From the NCBI RefSeq assembly GCF_000967725.1, contig NZ_JXYE01000002.1:1240001-1304000 (forward strand): DNA of 64,000 nucleotides, written 5' to 3'. The DNA comes from Loktanella sp. S4079. GTDB taxonomy: Bacteria; Pseudomonadota; Alphaproteobacteria; Rhodobacterales; Rhodobacteraceae. A model generated the notes under the pieces. That model had not been told where the DNA came from. It did not search any database and was given only the letters and a program-made list of their open reading frames with translations. The position numbers and the translations under genes are program-made. Positions 44,517 to 53,987 of this stretch are shown one piece after another; the first letter of the stretch is position 1; each line of letters opens with the position of its first letter.

Positions 44517-45811
44517 TAGGTGATCCTTTCAATAATCAACGGACCGACATTGGCCGCTTCACCAATGGTGATGGCCCGTCGCACAGATTGCGCCGCTTCT
44601 TGTGCATCTGCATCCGTCGCCGCATGTACGGTGCATAGTCGGTCTCCTTGGCTGAGGCTCTGACCTAAATCAACCATATCAGTCAAGCCCACCGCCGGGT
44701 TGATTTTGTCGGTCTCAATCCGGCGACCACCACCCAAGGCGACAACGGTTAGACCCAATGCCTCGCCATTGATTGCTGCCACCGCCCCGGCACGATCGGC
44801 CAAGACAGCGAACGTCACAGGGGCTTTGGGCAGATGGGTATGCCAATCGTCAGCCATATCAGGCGGGCCGCCCATTGCAGCAACCATCTGACCGAATTTC
44901 TCCATGGCTGTGCCGCTTTGGATTGCGCGCGTTACTCGCGCCTGCGCATCCGTGACCCCATGCATCTCAAGCAACTGACAGCACAAGGCGACCGATAGCT
45001 CATAAAGCCGCGGTGCTGCCGCAACATTCCCCGACAGTACCTCCATACATACGGCGACCTCGACAGCATTCCCCAAGGCAGGTGCGAGTGGCGCGTTCAT
45101 ATCGGTGATTAACGCCTCTGTCTTGCATCCTGCACCGTTACTTGCACCGACCAAAGCCGTGGCAAGCGCGCGCGCATCATCAGGTGTTTTCATAAACGCG
45201 CCAGAGCCACATTTGACATCGAGCACCAGCCCCTCAAGCCCAGCGGCAAGTTTCTTGGACAGGATCGAAGCCGTGATGAGATCAATACTCTCGACTGTCG
45301 CGGTGACATCACGGATCGCATACAGGCGCTTGTCCGCTGGTGCGATTTGCCCAGTCGCGCTTACAATTGCGCAGCCAACATCGCGAACGATCTTGGCGAA
45401 TCTGCGTTCGGTCACATCAACGGATAGCCCTGGGATTGCTTCGAGTTTGTCCAGCGTCCCGCCCGTATGCCCCAAACCGCGCCCAGAGATCATGGGCACA
45501 TAGACATCACAGGCCGCCAGCACAGGCGCCAAAATCAAGGACACGCAATCGCCCACCCCGCCAGTCGAATGTTTGTCCAGCACAGGTCCCGGCAGATCCC
45601 AACGCAACACATCCCCGCTATCGCGCATCCCCTGCGTGAGCGACACGCGCCCCGCATCTGACAGACCGTTCAGGCAAACCGCCATCGCAAAGGCACCGGC
45701 TTGGGCGTCACTGACTGTCCCTTGCGCCAAACCATTTGCGAACCACGATAGTTCCTCGGCGGTTGGTGTCTCTTTGCGACGGACAGCCGCAATTATTGCG
45801 CGGGCATCCAT
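44516..45811 (-). CDS. deoA: Thymidine phosphorylase
   Basis: DeoA releases thymine and deoxyribose 1-phosphate from thymidine. The 431-residue protein contains the phosphate-binding KHSTGGVGDCVSL, the MISGRGLGHTGGTLDKLEAI signature and LDVKCGSGAFMKT. The N-terminal helical domain begins MDARAIIAAVRRKETPTAEE. It is 2 bases from cdd and overlaps deoB by one base. Together with cdd and deoB it forms the standard order for pyrimidine deoxynucleoside use. Confidence 0.97.
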   Translation of the reverse strand: MDARAIIAAVRRKETPTAEELSWFANGLAQGTVSDAQAGAFAMAVCLNGLSDAGRVSLTQGMRDSGDVLRWDLPGPVLDKHSTGGVGDCVSLILAPVLAACDVYVPMISGRGLGHTGGTLDKLEAIPGLSVDVTERRFAKIVRDVGCAIVSATGQIAPADKRLYAIRDVTATVESIDLITASILSKKLAAGLEGLVLDVKCGSGAFMKTPDDARALATALVGASNGAGCKTEALITDMNAPLAPALGNAVEVAVCMEVLSGNVAAAPRLYELSVALCCQLLEMHGVTDAQARVTRAIQSGTAMEKFGQMVAAMGGPPDMADDWHTHLPKAPVTFAVLADRAGAVAAINGEALGLTVVALGGGRRIETDKINPAVGLTDMVDLGQSLSQGDRLCTVHAATDADAQEAAQSVRRAITIGEAANVGPLIIERIT

Positions 45812-45813
45812 GA

Positions 45814-46206
45814 TCAGACGCGGCTCATGTAATCGGCGTCAAAGCTTCCGGGCAACAGGTCCGCCACTGTTGTGGTTGCGGTCAACCCATCCACAGTGGT
45901 CAAGGTGACGACAACATCCCCATCCGCGAATTCTGCAATTTTCTGACGACAACCACCACAGCAACTGATTGGCTTGGGGCTATCTGCGATCACCGCAATT
46001 TCAGCAATGCGCTTGTCGCCTGCTGCGATCATCGCCGCAATTGCGCCAGCTTCTGCGCAGGTGCCCTCTGGATAGGCCACGTTTTCAACGTTGCACCCTG
46101 CATAGATATTGCCCGAAGTGGATTTGATGGCAGCACCGACTTTGAATTTTGAATAGGGTGCATAAGCATTTTCACGCACAGCACGCGCTGCTTCGATCAG
46201 GGACAT
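45814..46206 (-). CDS. cdd: Cytidine deaminase
   Basis: The 130-residue zinc enzyme turns cytidine or deoxycytidine into uridine forms. CNVENVAYPEGTCAEAGAIA has the CAE motif with catalytic Glu and a Cys ligand; the second motif reads CCGGCRQKIAEF, where the usual PCGxCRQ has Cys instead of Pro. The homotetrameric short-form length is normal. It is the first gene of the five-gene salvage operon on the minus strand; its promoter should lie in the 196-base gap before maeB. Confidence 0.95.
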   Translation of the reverse strand: MSLIEAARAVRENAYAPYSKFKVGAAIKSTSGNIYAGCNVENVAYPEGTCAEAGAIAAMIAAGDKRIAEIAVIADSPKPISCCGGCRQKIAEFADGDVVVTLTTVDGLTATTTVADLLPGSFDADYMSRV

Positions 46207-46371
46207 GTTTCTCTCCGTTTTGATCTAGGCAGAGTGATCTTTGCTGCCAGCGGATGCAAGAGCCGACCGCGTTGAAACATCTTCAGGCAACGATTGATAT
46301 CGAATGATTTGCCAAATGCCCCTAAACTGTGCTTAACGACAGCCAATGACTTCCGTTACGGCGCGGAAATG

Positions 46372-46385
46372 GTTTAACGTTAAAC
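46372..46385. promoter_or_regulatory. Perfect 14-bp palindrome upstream of maeB
   Basis: GTTTAACGTTAAAC at 46372-46385 is an exact palindrome. It ends 17 bases before the maeB ATG, just ahead of the CCGGAGGG ribosome-binding site. It is probably an operator or overlaps the transcription start. The cognate protein is unknown. Confidence 0.5.
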
Positions 46386-46402
46386 AATAACCGGAGGGAC
46401 CG

Positions 46403-48682
46403 ATGACCGACGACGCAAAAAATAGCACCCGCCAAGCGGCGCTCGACTATCACCAATTCCCAAAACCCGGGAAACTCGAAATTCGTGCAACCAAGCCTTT
46501 GGCCAATGGGCGTGATCTGTCACGAGCCTATTCGCCGGGCGTGGCCGAAGCATGCGTCGAGATCAAAGCCAACCCAGACGCTGCCCGCGACTACACCACG
46601 CGCGGAAACCTTGTTGGGGTTGTGACAAATGGGACAGCCGTGCTGGGCCTTGGAAACATTGGCGGGCTTGCCTCCAAACCCGTCATGGAGGGCAAAGCCG
46701 TATTGTTCAAAAAGTTCGCTAATATTGATTGCTTTGATATTGAACTAAATGAACCCGATCCCGAAAAGCTTGCCGATATTGTTTGCGCGCTCGAACCTAC
46801 GTTTGGCGCGATCAACCTCGAAGACATCAAGGCACCTGATTGCTTTATCGTTGAAAAGATCTGCCGTGAACGGATGAACATCCCTGTGTTTCACGATGAC
46901 CAACACGGAACAGCAATCGTTGTTGGCGCGGCTGCAACAAACGCGCTGCGCGTGGCAGGCAAGAAATTCGAAGACATCAAGATCGTCAGCACCGGTGGTG
47001 GCGCGGCGGGCATCGCCTGCCTGAACATGCTGCTGAAATTGGGCGTAAAACGCGAAAACGTGTGGCTCTGCGACATCGAAGGACTGGTTTACAACGGCCG
47101 TGAAAAGGACATGACGCCTCAAAAGGCCGAATACGCCCAAGGCACGACACCAGCGACGCTAGACGACGTCATCGAAGGGGCTGATATGTTCCTTGGCCTG
47201 TCTGGCCCCGGCGTGTTGAAACCCGAAATGGTCGCCAAGATGAGTGATGCGCCGATTATATTTGCGCTTGCCAACCCAACGCCAGAGATCAGCCCTGACG
47301 AGGCACGCGCCGTCAAGGCAGACGCTATTATCGCAACTGGCCGCAGCGATTTCCCGAACCAAGTGAACAACGTGCTTTGTTTCCCGTTCATTTTCCGTGG
47401 GGCGCTGGACGTTGGCGCGACCGACATCAACGACGAGATGAAAATCGCTTGTATCGAAGGCATCGCAGCCCTTGCCCGTGCAACAACCAGTGCAGAGGCC
47501 GCCGCCGCCTACACGGGTGAAAAGCTCACATTTGGCGCTGACTACTTGATCCCCAAACCCTTTGATCCGCGCCTGATGGGCGTCGTTGCCAGCTCTGTCG
47601 CTAAGGCCGCGATGGAAACTGGGATCGCAACGCGCCCGATCGAAGATATGGCCGCCTACAAGGCGAACCTTGACGGTTCTGTATTCAAATCAGCCATGAT
47701 CATGCGTCCGGTCTTTGAGGCGGCACGCACGTCATCGCGCAGCATCGTATTTGCAGAAGGCGAAGATGAACGCGTATTGCGCGCTTCCCAAGCTATCATG
47801 GAAGAAACGACTGATACACCAATCTTGATCGGCCGTCCGGACGTCATCGCCCAGCGCTGCGAACGCGCAGGTCTGAAAATCCGCCCCGGCGTTGATTTCA
47901 GCATCGTGAACCCAGAAAACGATCCACGCTATCGCGACTACTGGGAAACCTACCACAACCTGATGGCCCGCAAAGGTGTGACCCCTGACCTCGCCAAAGC
48001 GATCATGCGGACAAATACCACGGCCATCGGCGCAGTGATGGTGCATCGCGGCGAAGCCGACAGCCTGATCTGCGGTACATTTGGCCAATTCCGCTGGCAC
48101 CTGAAATACGTGACCCAAGTTCTCGGCAATGAGACGCTACACCCCGTTGGTGCGCTCTCTTTGATGATCCTCGAAGATGGGCCATTGTTTGTGGCGGACA
48201 CGCAGGTCAACGCCGAACCCACGCCCGAGCAAATCGCCGAAACGGTGATAGGCGCTGCACGCCACGTGCGCCGCTTTGGTGTCGAACCCAAGATCGCACT
48301 GTGTTCACATAGCCAATTTGGTAACCTTGATTGCGACACCGGCGTACGCATGCGCGCAGCAATGGCGATCCTTGATAGCGAGCCACGTGATTTCGCCTAT
48401 GAGGGCGAGATGCACATCGACGCGGCGCTTGATGTTGAGCTACGCAACCGTGTCTTCCCGGATGCGCACCTGCCCGGCGCGGCAAACGTGCTGGTTTTTG
48501 CCAACACCGACGCGGCATCAGGCGTCCGTAACATCCTGAAAATGAAGGGTGGCGGTCTAGAGGTTGGTCCAATCCTGATGGGTATGGGCAACCGCTGTCA
48601 CATCGTGACACCATCCATCACACCACGCGGCCTTCTGAATATGTCCGCTTTGGCAGGCACGCCGGTGGCCCACTACGGATAA
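46403..48682 (+). CDS. maeB: NADP-dependent malic enzyme with phosphotransacetylase-like domain
   Basis: The 759-residue protein decarboxylates malate to pyruvate. The N-terminal part (about 1-430) has the malic-enzyme motifs [36 protein letters not shown] and [15 protein letters not shown], with the NADP fold at [20 protein letters not shown]. The C-terminal part (about 430-759) is a PTA/PTB domain ([20 protein letters not shown]), usually inactive as acetyltransferase but regulating the enzyme through acetyl-CoA. The architecture is standard for MaeB of alphaproteobacteria. A bidirectional terminator follows. Confidence 0.96.
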   Translation: MTDDAKNSTRQAALDYHQFPKPGKLEIRATKPLANGRDLSRAYSPGVAEACVEIKANPDAARDYTTRGNLVGVVTNGTAVLGLGNIGGLASKPVMEGKAVLFKKFANIDCFDIELNEPDPEKLADIVCALEPTFGAINLEDIKAPDCFIVEKICRERMNIPVFHDDQHGTAIVVGAAATNALRVAGKKFEDIKIVSTGGGAAGIACLNMLLKLGVKRENVWLCDIEGLVYNGREKDMTPQKAEYAQGTTPATLDDVIEGADMFLGLSGPGVLKPEMVAKMSDAPIIFALANPTPEISPDEARAVKADAIIATGRSDFPNQVNNVLCFPFIFRGALDVGATDINDEMKIACIEGIAALARATTSAEAAAAYTGEKLTFGADYLIPKPFDPRLMGVVASSVAKAAMETGIATRPIEDMAAYKANLDGSVFKSAMIMRPVFEAARTSSRSIVFAEGEDERVLRASQAIMEETTDTPILIGRPDVIAQRCERAGLKIRPGVDFSIVNPENDPRYRDYWETYHNLMARKGVTPDLAKAIMRTNTTAIGAVMVHRGEADSLICGTFGQFRWHLKYVTQVLGNETLHPVGALSLMILEDGPLFVADTQVNAEPTPEQIAETVIGAARHVRRFGVEPKIALCSHSQFGNLDCDTGVRMRAAMAILDSEPRDFAYEGEMHIDAALDVELRNRVFPDAHLPGAANVLVFANTDAASGVRNILKMKGGGLEVGPILMGMGNRCHIVTPSITPRGLLNMSALAGTPVAHYG

Positions 48683-48686
48683 ATAA

Positions 48687-48720
48687 TTGGGGTAGCAAAA
48701 AATGGCTTTTGCTACCCCAA
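48687..48720. terminator. Bidirectional intrinsic terminator
   Basis: TTGGGGTAGCAAAA at 48687-48700 and TTTTGCTACCCCAA at 48707-48720 form a perfect 14-bp stem with a 6-base loop. A/T-rich flanks give T-tracts on both strands. It ends 4 bases before the stop codon of the convergent acidic repeat gene, serving both genes. Confidence 0.92.
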
Positions 48721-48724
48721 ATTT

Positions 48725-50011
48725 TCACCAAGAGAAAACTTGCAGATCATCAAAGAAGTCTGAAGGTGCCTCATCGAACGCTTCTGCAAGCGCTGCATCG
48801 AATGCTTCCTCGGTTTCGTAGCGATCATGGGAAATCACTGCGCCATCTTGATCGTAGTGATTGATGATCCCGAAATCGTCGCCATGACCATATTCATTTG
48901 ACGACGCAAAAACCAAAATATCGCCTTCATCATCGTATTGGAAATAACGCATTCCATCAAAGCCCATCTCCCCGACGCGGTATTCCTTGTTCCCATCCTC
49001 ATCAAAGAAAATAACCTGCTGGGAAAAATATCCGCCTGACGGGCTATCAAAAATCTGATCGTGTTTTTCGACTTTGATCAGCACGCCGTTTTCAAAGAAC
49101 TTTCTGTAACCATCCGTAAAGTCATACTGGTGATAATATGTCGCAATTTCACCGTTTTCATCATAGGTAATTTCTCGAGATCGGAAGTCATATTTATCAT
49201 CCCGATCTTGCAGAATTTCATAGGCAAGAATACCGTTCTCATAGGTTTCAGTATTCACGAGATAATCATCATAATACACTGTCCGGTCAGTGATTACTCC
49301 AGATGCATCATAGGTGATCTCGACCCTGTCCCAATCCTCTAGATTGGTTGCGGCATCCCTAAGCAGTACTCGTTTTCCACCATCGTCAAGAACAGTTTCC
49401 GTCCGCGTGATTTCTTCGGCAGGAACCCGGCCATTGCTCCACTCAGCCTCAGAGGCAAAAACGATCGTGTCGACAATCTCATCGCCGTCATAAATCTCGG
49501 CAATGACGCGACCATCGTCATAAATGGTCGCCAATTCGGCAAGCGTCCCTGAGTCGTCGAAATACTCGATCTTTTCGTACCAGCTATAGATATTATCCAT
49601 ATCCTTGGTCCGGGCGTAGGCGATCTCACCCTCTTCGTAGACAGCTGCCCGTACACGACCGTTGTCATACACCGTGGTTTTAAGGTCCATCACTCCATAG
49701 AGATCAAACCGCATTTCAATGCTGTCCCAGGACTTCACGTTGGATGAGGAATCGTCGAGCGTCACCAGTTGCCGCGTCGTGTGCAATTCGCGCGCTTCAC
49801 TGTCCCACAAATCCCGATATTCGGTGGCTTTGACGATCCCATCCTCGTCAATCACCTCTTCGCGCACAAGGTAGAGACCCTCATCTATAATTACTTTGTA
49901 GTAATCGCGACGCACAACAACATCATCTTCGATCAAGGTCTCAAGGATGTCATAGCGGGTGTTTGCAATGAACCGCCCGCGTGGAAAATAGTCCTCTGAT
50001 ATGATTGGCAT
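48725..50011 (-). CDS. Acidic tandem-repeat protein, function unknown
   Basis: The 428-residue product is very acidic and aromatic-rich and has no signal peptide. Units of about 47 residues recur near residues 88-137, 138-186, 222-270 and 271-317. Their core is a (S/D)Wxx(I/V)E or similar segment, then a D-x-x-G turn (FDDSGTLAEL, YDASGVITD, YDENGEIAT), then Y(D/E)(D/N)GR-type (TVYDNGRVRA, TIYDDGRVIA) and YExG-type strands. They resemble YD/MORN-like repeats found in roseobacter RTX-type proteins, but no GGxGxD calcium motif is present. Export by a type I system or a cytoplasmic role are both open. Codon use is AT-richer than the neighbours. Confidence 0.65.
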   Translation of the reverse strand: MPIISEDYFPRGRFIANTRYDILETLIEDDVVVRRDYYKVIIDEGLYLVREEVIDEDGIVKATEYRDLWDSEARELHTTRQLVTLDDSSSNVKSWDSIEMRFDLYGVMDLKTTVYDNGRVRAAVYEEGEIAYARTKDMDNIYSWYEKIEYFDDSGTLAELATIYDDGRVIAEIYDGDEIVDTIVFASEAEWSNGRVPAEEITRTETVLDDGGKRVLLRDAATNLEDWDRVEITYDASGVITDRTVYYDDYLVNTETYENGILAYEILQDRDDKYDFRSREITYDENGEIATYYHQYDFTDGYRKFFENGVLIKVEKHDQIFDSPSGGYFSQQVIFFDEDGNKEYRVGEMGFDGMRYFQYDDEGDILVFASSNEYGHGDDFGIINHYDQDGAVISHDRYETEEAFDAALAEAFDEAPSDFFDDLQVFSW

Positions 50012-50072
50012 AGTTTACCTCAAATTGGGTTTTCTCCTCCGCGCCTCAACGATAGCCAATTTCGAAACAGTT

Positions 50073-50099
50073 TTGCGAATTTCAATCAAACGTTGCGAA
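50073..50099 (+). promoter_or_regulatory. Two TTGCGAA direct repeats upstream of prpE
   Basis: TTGCGAA occurs at 50073-50079 and 50093-50099, 20 bp apart, with a related TTTCGAAA just upstream. The spacing puts both on one helix face. They lie 110 bases before prpE. Short-chain-fatty-acid regulators of the ScfR/PccR type bind TTTGCAAA-like repeats, so a related protein is a candidate. Confidence 0.35.
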
Positions 50100-50210
50100 A
50101 TTCCGCCTAGTTAAGAATTTTACAGCACATGCGAATTCTTCAAAGCCATCGCTTGCCCGTACCCAATCCGCTGCGTAACACTTCCCCTCAGGTTGTTTTG
50201 GGAGGAACAC

Positions 50211-52103
50211 ATGGGATACGCGGAGGTTTACAAGGGCTGGCAGGACGATCCAGAAGGATTTTGGATGGAGCAGGCCAAGGCCATTGATTGGGACAGCCCC
50301 CCGACAAAGGCGCTCTTTGGTGATAACGCACCATTTTACGAATGGTTTGCCGATGCAAAGGTAAACACCTGCTATAACGCGGTTGACCGTCATGTCGAAA
50401 ACGGCCACGGCGAGCAGACCGCGATTATATACGACAGCCCCATTGCCCACACCAAGCGCGAAATCTCCTATGTTGAGTTGCGCAATCGTGTTGCCAGCCT
50501 TGCCGGCGCGCTGCGCGCCAAGGGCGTCGAAAAGGGTGATCGCGTGATCATCTATATGCCCATGATCCCCGAGGCTCTCGAGGCGATGCTTGCCTGTGCG
50601 CGTCTTGGCGCGATCCATTCCGTTGTCTTTGGTGGTTTTGCGGCAAACGAACTGGCCGTACGGATAGACGACGCCAAGCCCAAGGCCATCATTGCCGCGT
50701 CCTGCGGGATGGAGCCGGGTCGTGTGGTTCACTATAAACCACTCTTGGATGGCGCCATCGAAATGGCAGCGCACAAGCCGGAATTTTGTGTGATTTTTCA
50801 GCGCGAACAAGAAGTCGCAGAACTCATCCCTGGCCGCGATTACAACTGGCACGGTTTTCAATATGGTGTAACGCCTGCCGAATGCGTCCCCGTCGAGGGC
50901 AATCATCCCGCCTATATCCTTTACACCTCGGGCACGACGGGTGCCCCTAAAGGCGTTGTTCGTCCAACCGCTGGGCATTTGGTTGCCTTGAACTGGACGA
51001 TGAAGAACATCTACAACGTTGACCCCGGCGATGTATTTTGGGCGGCCTCTGATGTGGGCTGGGTCGTTGGCCACAGCTATATTTGCTATGCCCCTTTGAT
51101 CCATGGCAACACCACCATCGTGTTCGAAGGTAAGCCCATCGGCACACCCGATGCGGGGACATTCTGGCGCGTAATCCAAGAACACAATGTCAAATCATTC
51201 TTTACCGCCCCAACCGCGTTTCGCGCTGTTAAACGCGAGGACCCCACCGGCGAATTCGTCAAGAAATACGATCTATCATGCCTGAATGCGATCTACCTTG
51301 CCGGAGAACGCGCCGATCCCGACACGATCAACTGGACCCAAGAAAAAACCGGCAAACCGGTTTATGACCATTGGTGGCAGACCGAAACTGGCTATGCGAT
51401 TGCGGGCAACCCCGTCGGGATTGAGCCCCTACCAGTCAAAATTGGTTCTCCGACAGTCCCCATGCCCGGGTATGACGTACAGATACTCGATGATGGGGGG
51501 CACCCCGTAGCGGCAGGCGAATTGGGGGCGATTGCAATCAAACTGCCCCTGCCCCCGGGAACGCTACCGACCCTTTGGAATGCCCAAGATCGGTTTGAGA
51601 AATCATATCTCACCACATTTCCGGGATACTATGAAACCGGCGATGCCGGCATGATCGACGAGGATGGCTATGTTTACATTATGGCGCGCACAGATGATGT
51701 CATCAACGTCGCCGGGCACCGCCTATCCACGGGTGCAATGGAAGAAGTGCTCGCCAATCACCCTGACGTCGGTGAATGCGCTGTGATTGGGGTGACGGAT
51801 CAGCTTAAGGGGCAGTTGCCGATGGGCTTTGTCTGTCTCAACAAGGGCTGCACCCGTTCACACGAAGACATTACCAAAGAAGTCGTGAAATCTGTCCGTG
51901 ACACCATCGGCCCGGTCGCCGCGTTCAAATTGGTCGCCGTGGTGGACCGTCTACCCAAGACGCGATCGGGTAAGATCTTGCGCGGAACCATGGTGAAAAT
52001 CGCCGACAATGCAGAGTTCAAGATGCCAGCGACCATCGACGACCCTGCAATCCTTGATGAAATCAAAGCGGCGCTCAGGCCGCTCGGTTACGCGGGAGCA
52101 TGA
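50211..52103 (+). CDS. prpE: Propionyl-CoA synthetase
   Basis: This AMP-forming ligase of 630 residues activates propionate. It starts MGYAEVYKGWQDDPEGFW, the PrpE-type N terminus, at an ATG preceded by GGAGG. Motifs include YILYTSGTTGAPKGVVRP (P-loop), DHWWQTETGYAI (A5), ETGDAGMIDEDGYVYI with RTDDVINVAGHRLSTG (A7/A8) and the catalytic Lys in LPKTRSGKILRG. Acetate may be a secondary substrate. The gene stands alone; no prpBCD or propionyl-CoA carboxylase genes are in the window. TTGCGAA repeats upstream suggest regulation. Confidence 0.95.
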   Translation: MGYAEVYKGWQDDPEGFWMEQAKAIDWDSPPTKALFGDNAPFYEWFADAKVNTCYNAVDRHVENGHGEQTAIIYDSPIAHTKREISYVELRNRVASLAGALRAKGVEKGDRVIIYMPMIPEALEAMLACARLGAIHSVVFGGFAANELAVRIDDAKPKAIIAASCGMEPGRVVHYKPLLDGAIEMAAHKPEFCVIFQREQEVAELIPGRDYNWHGFQYGVTPAECVPVEGNHPAYILYTSGTTGAPKGVVRPTAGHLVALNWTMKNIYNVDPGDVFWAASDVGWVVGHSYICYAPLIHGNTTIVFEGKPIGTPDAGTFWRVIQEHNVKSFFTAPTAFRAVKREDPTGEFVKKYDLSCLNAIYLAGERADPDTINWTQEKTGKPVYDHWWQTETGYAIAGNPVGIEPLPVKIGSPTVPMPGYDVQILDDGGHPVAAGELGAIAIKLPLPPGTLPTLWNAQDRFEKSYLTTFPGYYETGDAGMIDEDGYVYIMARTDDVINVAGHRLSTGAMEEVLANHPDVGECAVIGVTDQLKGQLPMGFVCLNKGCTRSHEDITKEVVKSVRDTIGPVAAFKLVAVVDRLPKTRSGKILRGTMVKIADNAEFKMPATIDDPAILDEIKAALRPLGYAGA

Positions 52104-52118
52104 TCGCGCAAGGTGCGG

Positions 52119-52718
52119 CTAATCAACAATGATAACTTGTCCAGTCATCGCGCCTTCGACACTTTTGACATAGGCGCGACCGACGCGCTCTGATGATACC
52201 GGGGTATGGCCTGGGAACCATTCCCCGTAGCGCGGCACAGAAACATCCAATAATCCGGGGCTGACGACGTTGATCCTCTGACCGTGTGGCATCTCAATCG
52301 CGGCGCCAGTCACAAAACCTGCGAGGGCACCATTGGCAGTCGCGGCCCCTCCCCCCATGCGGATCGGATCACGATCCAGCACACCACTGGTCAAGGTGAA
52401 TGAACCACCCTCTGCAATTGTTTGTAGCCCACCTAACACCAGATTGATCTGGCCCATTACCTTTTGTCTAAGCCCATAGGTCAATGTTTCGTCGGTATGT
52501 TCCCCCAACGGGCGAAAGGCAACTTCGCCTGCGGTCGACACAACAGCATCAACGGAACCAACCCGTGTATACATCGCATCCACCGAAGATCGGTCAGACA
52601 TGTCCACGTGAATGTCACCGCTTGTACGACCTACGCGTATCAAGTCGTGGCGCGTTCCTAACGCGTCACAGGCTGCTTTGCCAATGTCGCCAGCGGCACC
52701 AACAATAATGATCTTCAT
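52119..52718 (-). CDS. Short-chain dehydrogenase-like protein with non-classical active site
   Basis: The 199-residue Rossmann protein begins MKIIIVGAAGDIGKAACDAL, with the cofactor motif GAAGDIG. VSTAGEVAFRPLG replaces the usual NNAG segment and LTSGVLDRDPIRMGGG supplies the serine strand. The classical YxxxK is not present; the matching helix reads ATANGALAGFVTGAA. A C-terminal INVVSPGLLDVS is SDR-like. NADP binding is likely, but redox activity is uncertain. It is convergent with prpE, with 15 bases between stops. Confidence 0.8.
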   Translation of the reverse strand: MKIIIVGAAGDIGKAACDALGTRHDLIRVGRTSGDIHVDMSDRSSVDAMYTRVGSVDAVVSTAGEVAFRPLGEHTDETLTYGLRQKVMGQINLVLGGLQTIAEGGSFTLTSGVLDRDPIRMGGGAATANGALAGFVTGAAIEMPHGQRINVVSPGLLDVSVPRYGEWFPGHTPVSSERVGRAYVKSVEGAMTGQVIIVD

Positions 52719-52864
52719 CCTACTGCTCCTGTTTCTTGATCCGCGTCATCCGATCATCGCCAACTTAGCATGTCCTAACGGTTACGATGGCTATCATTTA
52801 TTTACGGCGCGGCCCTTTTCGATGTCGGGCTGACATCGACCATAGCTGTGGTTATCACTGGCGC

Positions 52865-53359
52865 ATGAAACAAACTGATCTCATTGTGACCCCAACGCAT
52901 GTGCGTTTTATGAACCGTCGCTTTCCCTGCACGATTGGGCGCTGTGGTTTGACCCGCAACAAAGTCGAAGGCGATGGCGCCACGCCCTGCGGGATCCACC
53001 GGATCGTTGAAATGCTCTACCGTGCGGACCGAATGGCGCAGCCCACAGATTGGGCACGGCCCATTGGACCGGCTGACTTGTGGTCAGATGATGTGAATGA
53101 TCGGGCCTACAACAGTCAGGTTCGCGCCCCACACGGGTTTAGCCACGAACGTCTGCGCCGGTCAGACCCGATGTATGACCTTATTCTGATTACCGATTGG
53201 AATTATCCCGATGCCATTGCGGGCAAAGGATCAGCGATCTTTATCCATCAATGGCGTGGACCCGGCAGACCGACAGCAGGTTGTGTTGCCTTTCGGCGTG
53301 ACCACCTGCGCTGGATTGCGCAGCGCATCACCCCCGGATCACGTGTTGTTATCGCATAA
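52865..53359 (+). CDS. L,D-transpeptidase (YkuD) family protein
   Basis: The 164-residue protein contains the YkuD region GSAIFIHQWRGPGRPTAGCVAF, with the catalytic HxxxxxxxxxGC arrangement; the usual Ser before GC is Ala here (TAGC). The start MKQTDLIVTPTHVRFMNRR lacks a signal peptide, as is common for the short YkuD proteins of this type. A role in peptidoglycan cross-linking is inferred from the family; without an export signal the location is uncertain. An ATG further upstream gives an unlikely extension. The next gene, rppH, begins 63 bases later. Confidence 0.82.
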   Translation: MKQTDLIVTPTHVRFMNRRFPCTIGRCGLTRNKVEGDGATPCGIHRIVEMLYRADRMAQPTDWARPIGPADLWSDDVNDRAYNSQVRAPHGFSHERLRRSDPMYDLILITDWNYPDAIAGKGSAIFIHQWRGPGRPTAGCVAFRRDHLRWIAQRITPGSRVVIA

Positions 53360-53422
53360 CGACTGGACCTTGGTGGATGATGCAGGCACATCAGGCATAG
53401 GCAATAGAAAGATCAAAAGCAT

Positions 53423-53905
53423 ATGACACCCGAAGACATCGCCAAGCTCCCTTATCGTCCCTGTGTAGGGATCATGTTGGCCAATCCCCGTGGCCATATC
53501 TTTGTAGGTCAGCGGATCGACCGCGATACAGACGCATGGCAAATGCCCCAAGGTGGCGTGGACAGCGGTGAAAACACCTATGATGCTGCGCTGCGCGAAC
53601 TTGAGGAAGAAACAGGTGTAACCGCGAACCTTGTCTCGCTCGAAGCGGAAAGCGCAAATCTGATTCCCTATGATCTGCCCCATGATCTGGTTCCCAACAT
53701 TTGGAAGGGGCGCTACCGTGGGCAGGAACAAAAATGGTATTTGTTTCGTTTTCACGGCATGGACAACCAGATCAACATTGAAACCAAACATCCTGAATTT
53801 TCGTCGTGGCAATGGCTGCCAGCGGATCAATTGGTCGATGCGATTGTCCCGTTCAAACGCGAGGTCTATGCGCAGGTACTGCAGGAATTCCAAGACAAGC
53901 TATAA
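53423..53905 (+). CDS. rppH: RNA pyrophosphohydrolase
   Basis: RppH removes pyrophosphate from the 5' end of mRNA and so starts decay. The 160-residue Nudix protein has [20 protein letters not shown] at its N terminus and the Nudix box [20 protein letters not shown] followed by [16 protein letters not shown] and [20 protein letters not shown] match the RppH/NudH subfamily. Length is standard. It may be in one unit with the upstream L,D-transpeptidase gene. Confidence 0.96.
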   Translation: MTPEDIAKLPYRPCVGIMLANPRGHIFVGQRIDRDTDAWQMPQGGVDSGENTYDAALRELEEETGVTANLVSLEAESANLIPYDLPHDLVPNIWKGRYRGQEQKWYLFRFHGMDNQINIETKHPEFSSWQWLPADQLVDAIVPFKREVYAQVLQEFQDKL

Positions 53906-53987
53906 CGCTGCATAATTTTCCAAGGATCATGCGTTTCAATACGTCAAACCAAATAGGGCAACCCCATCGCCCTGAACGGAGATACTG

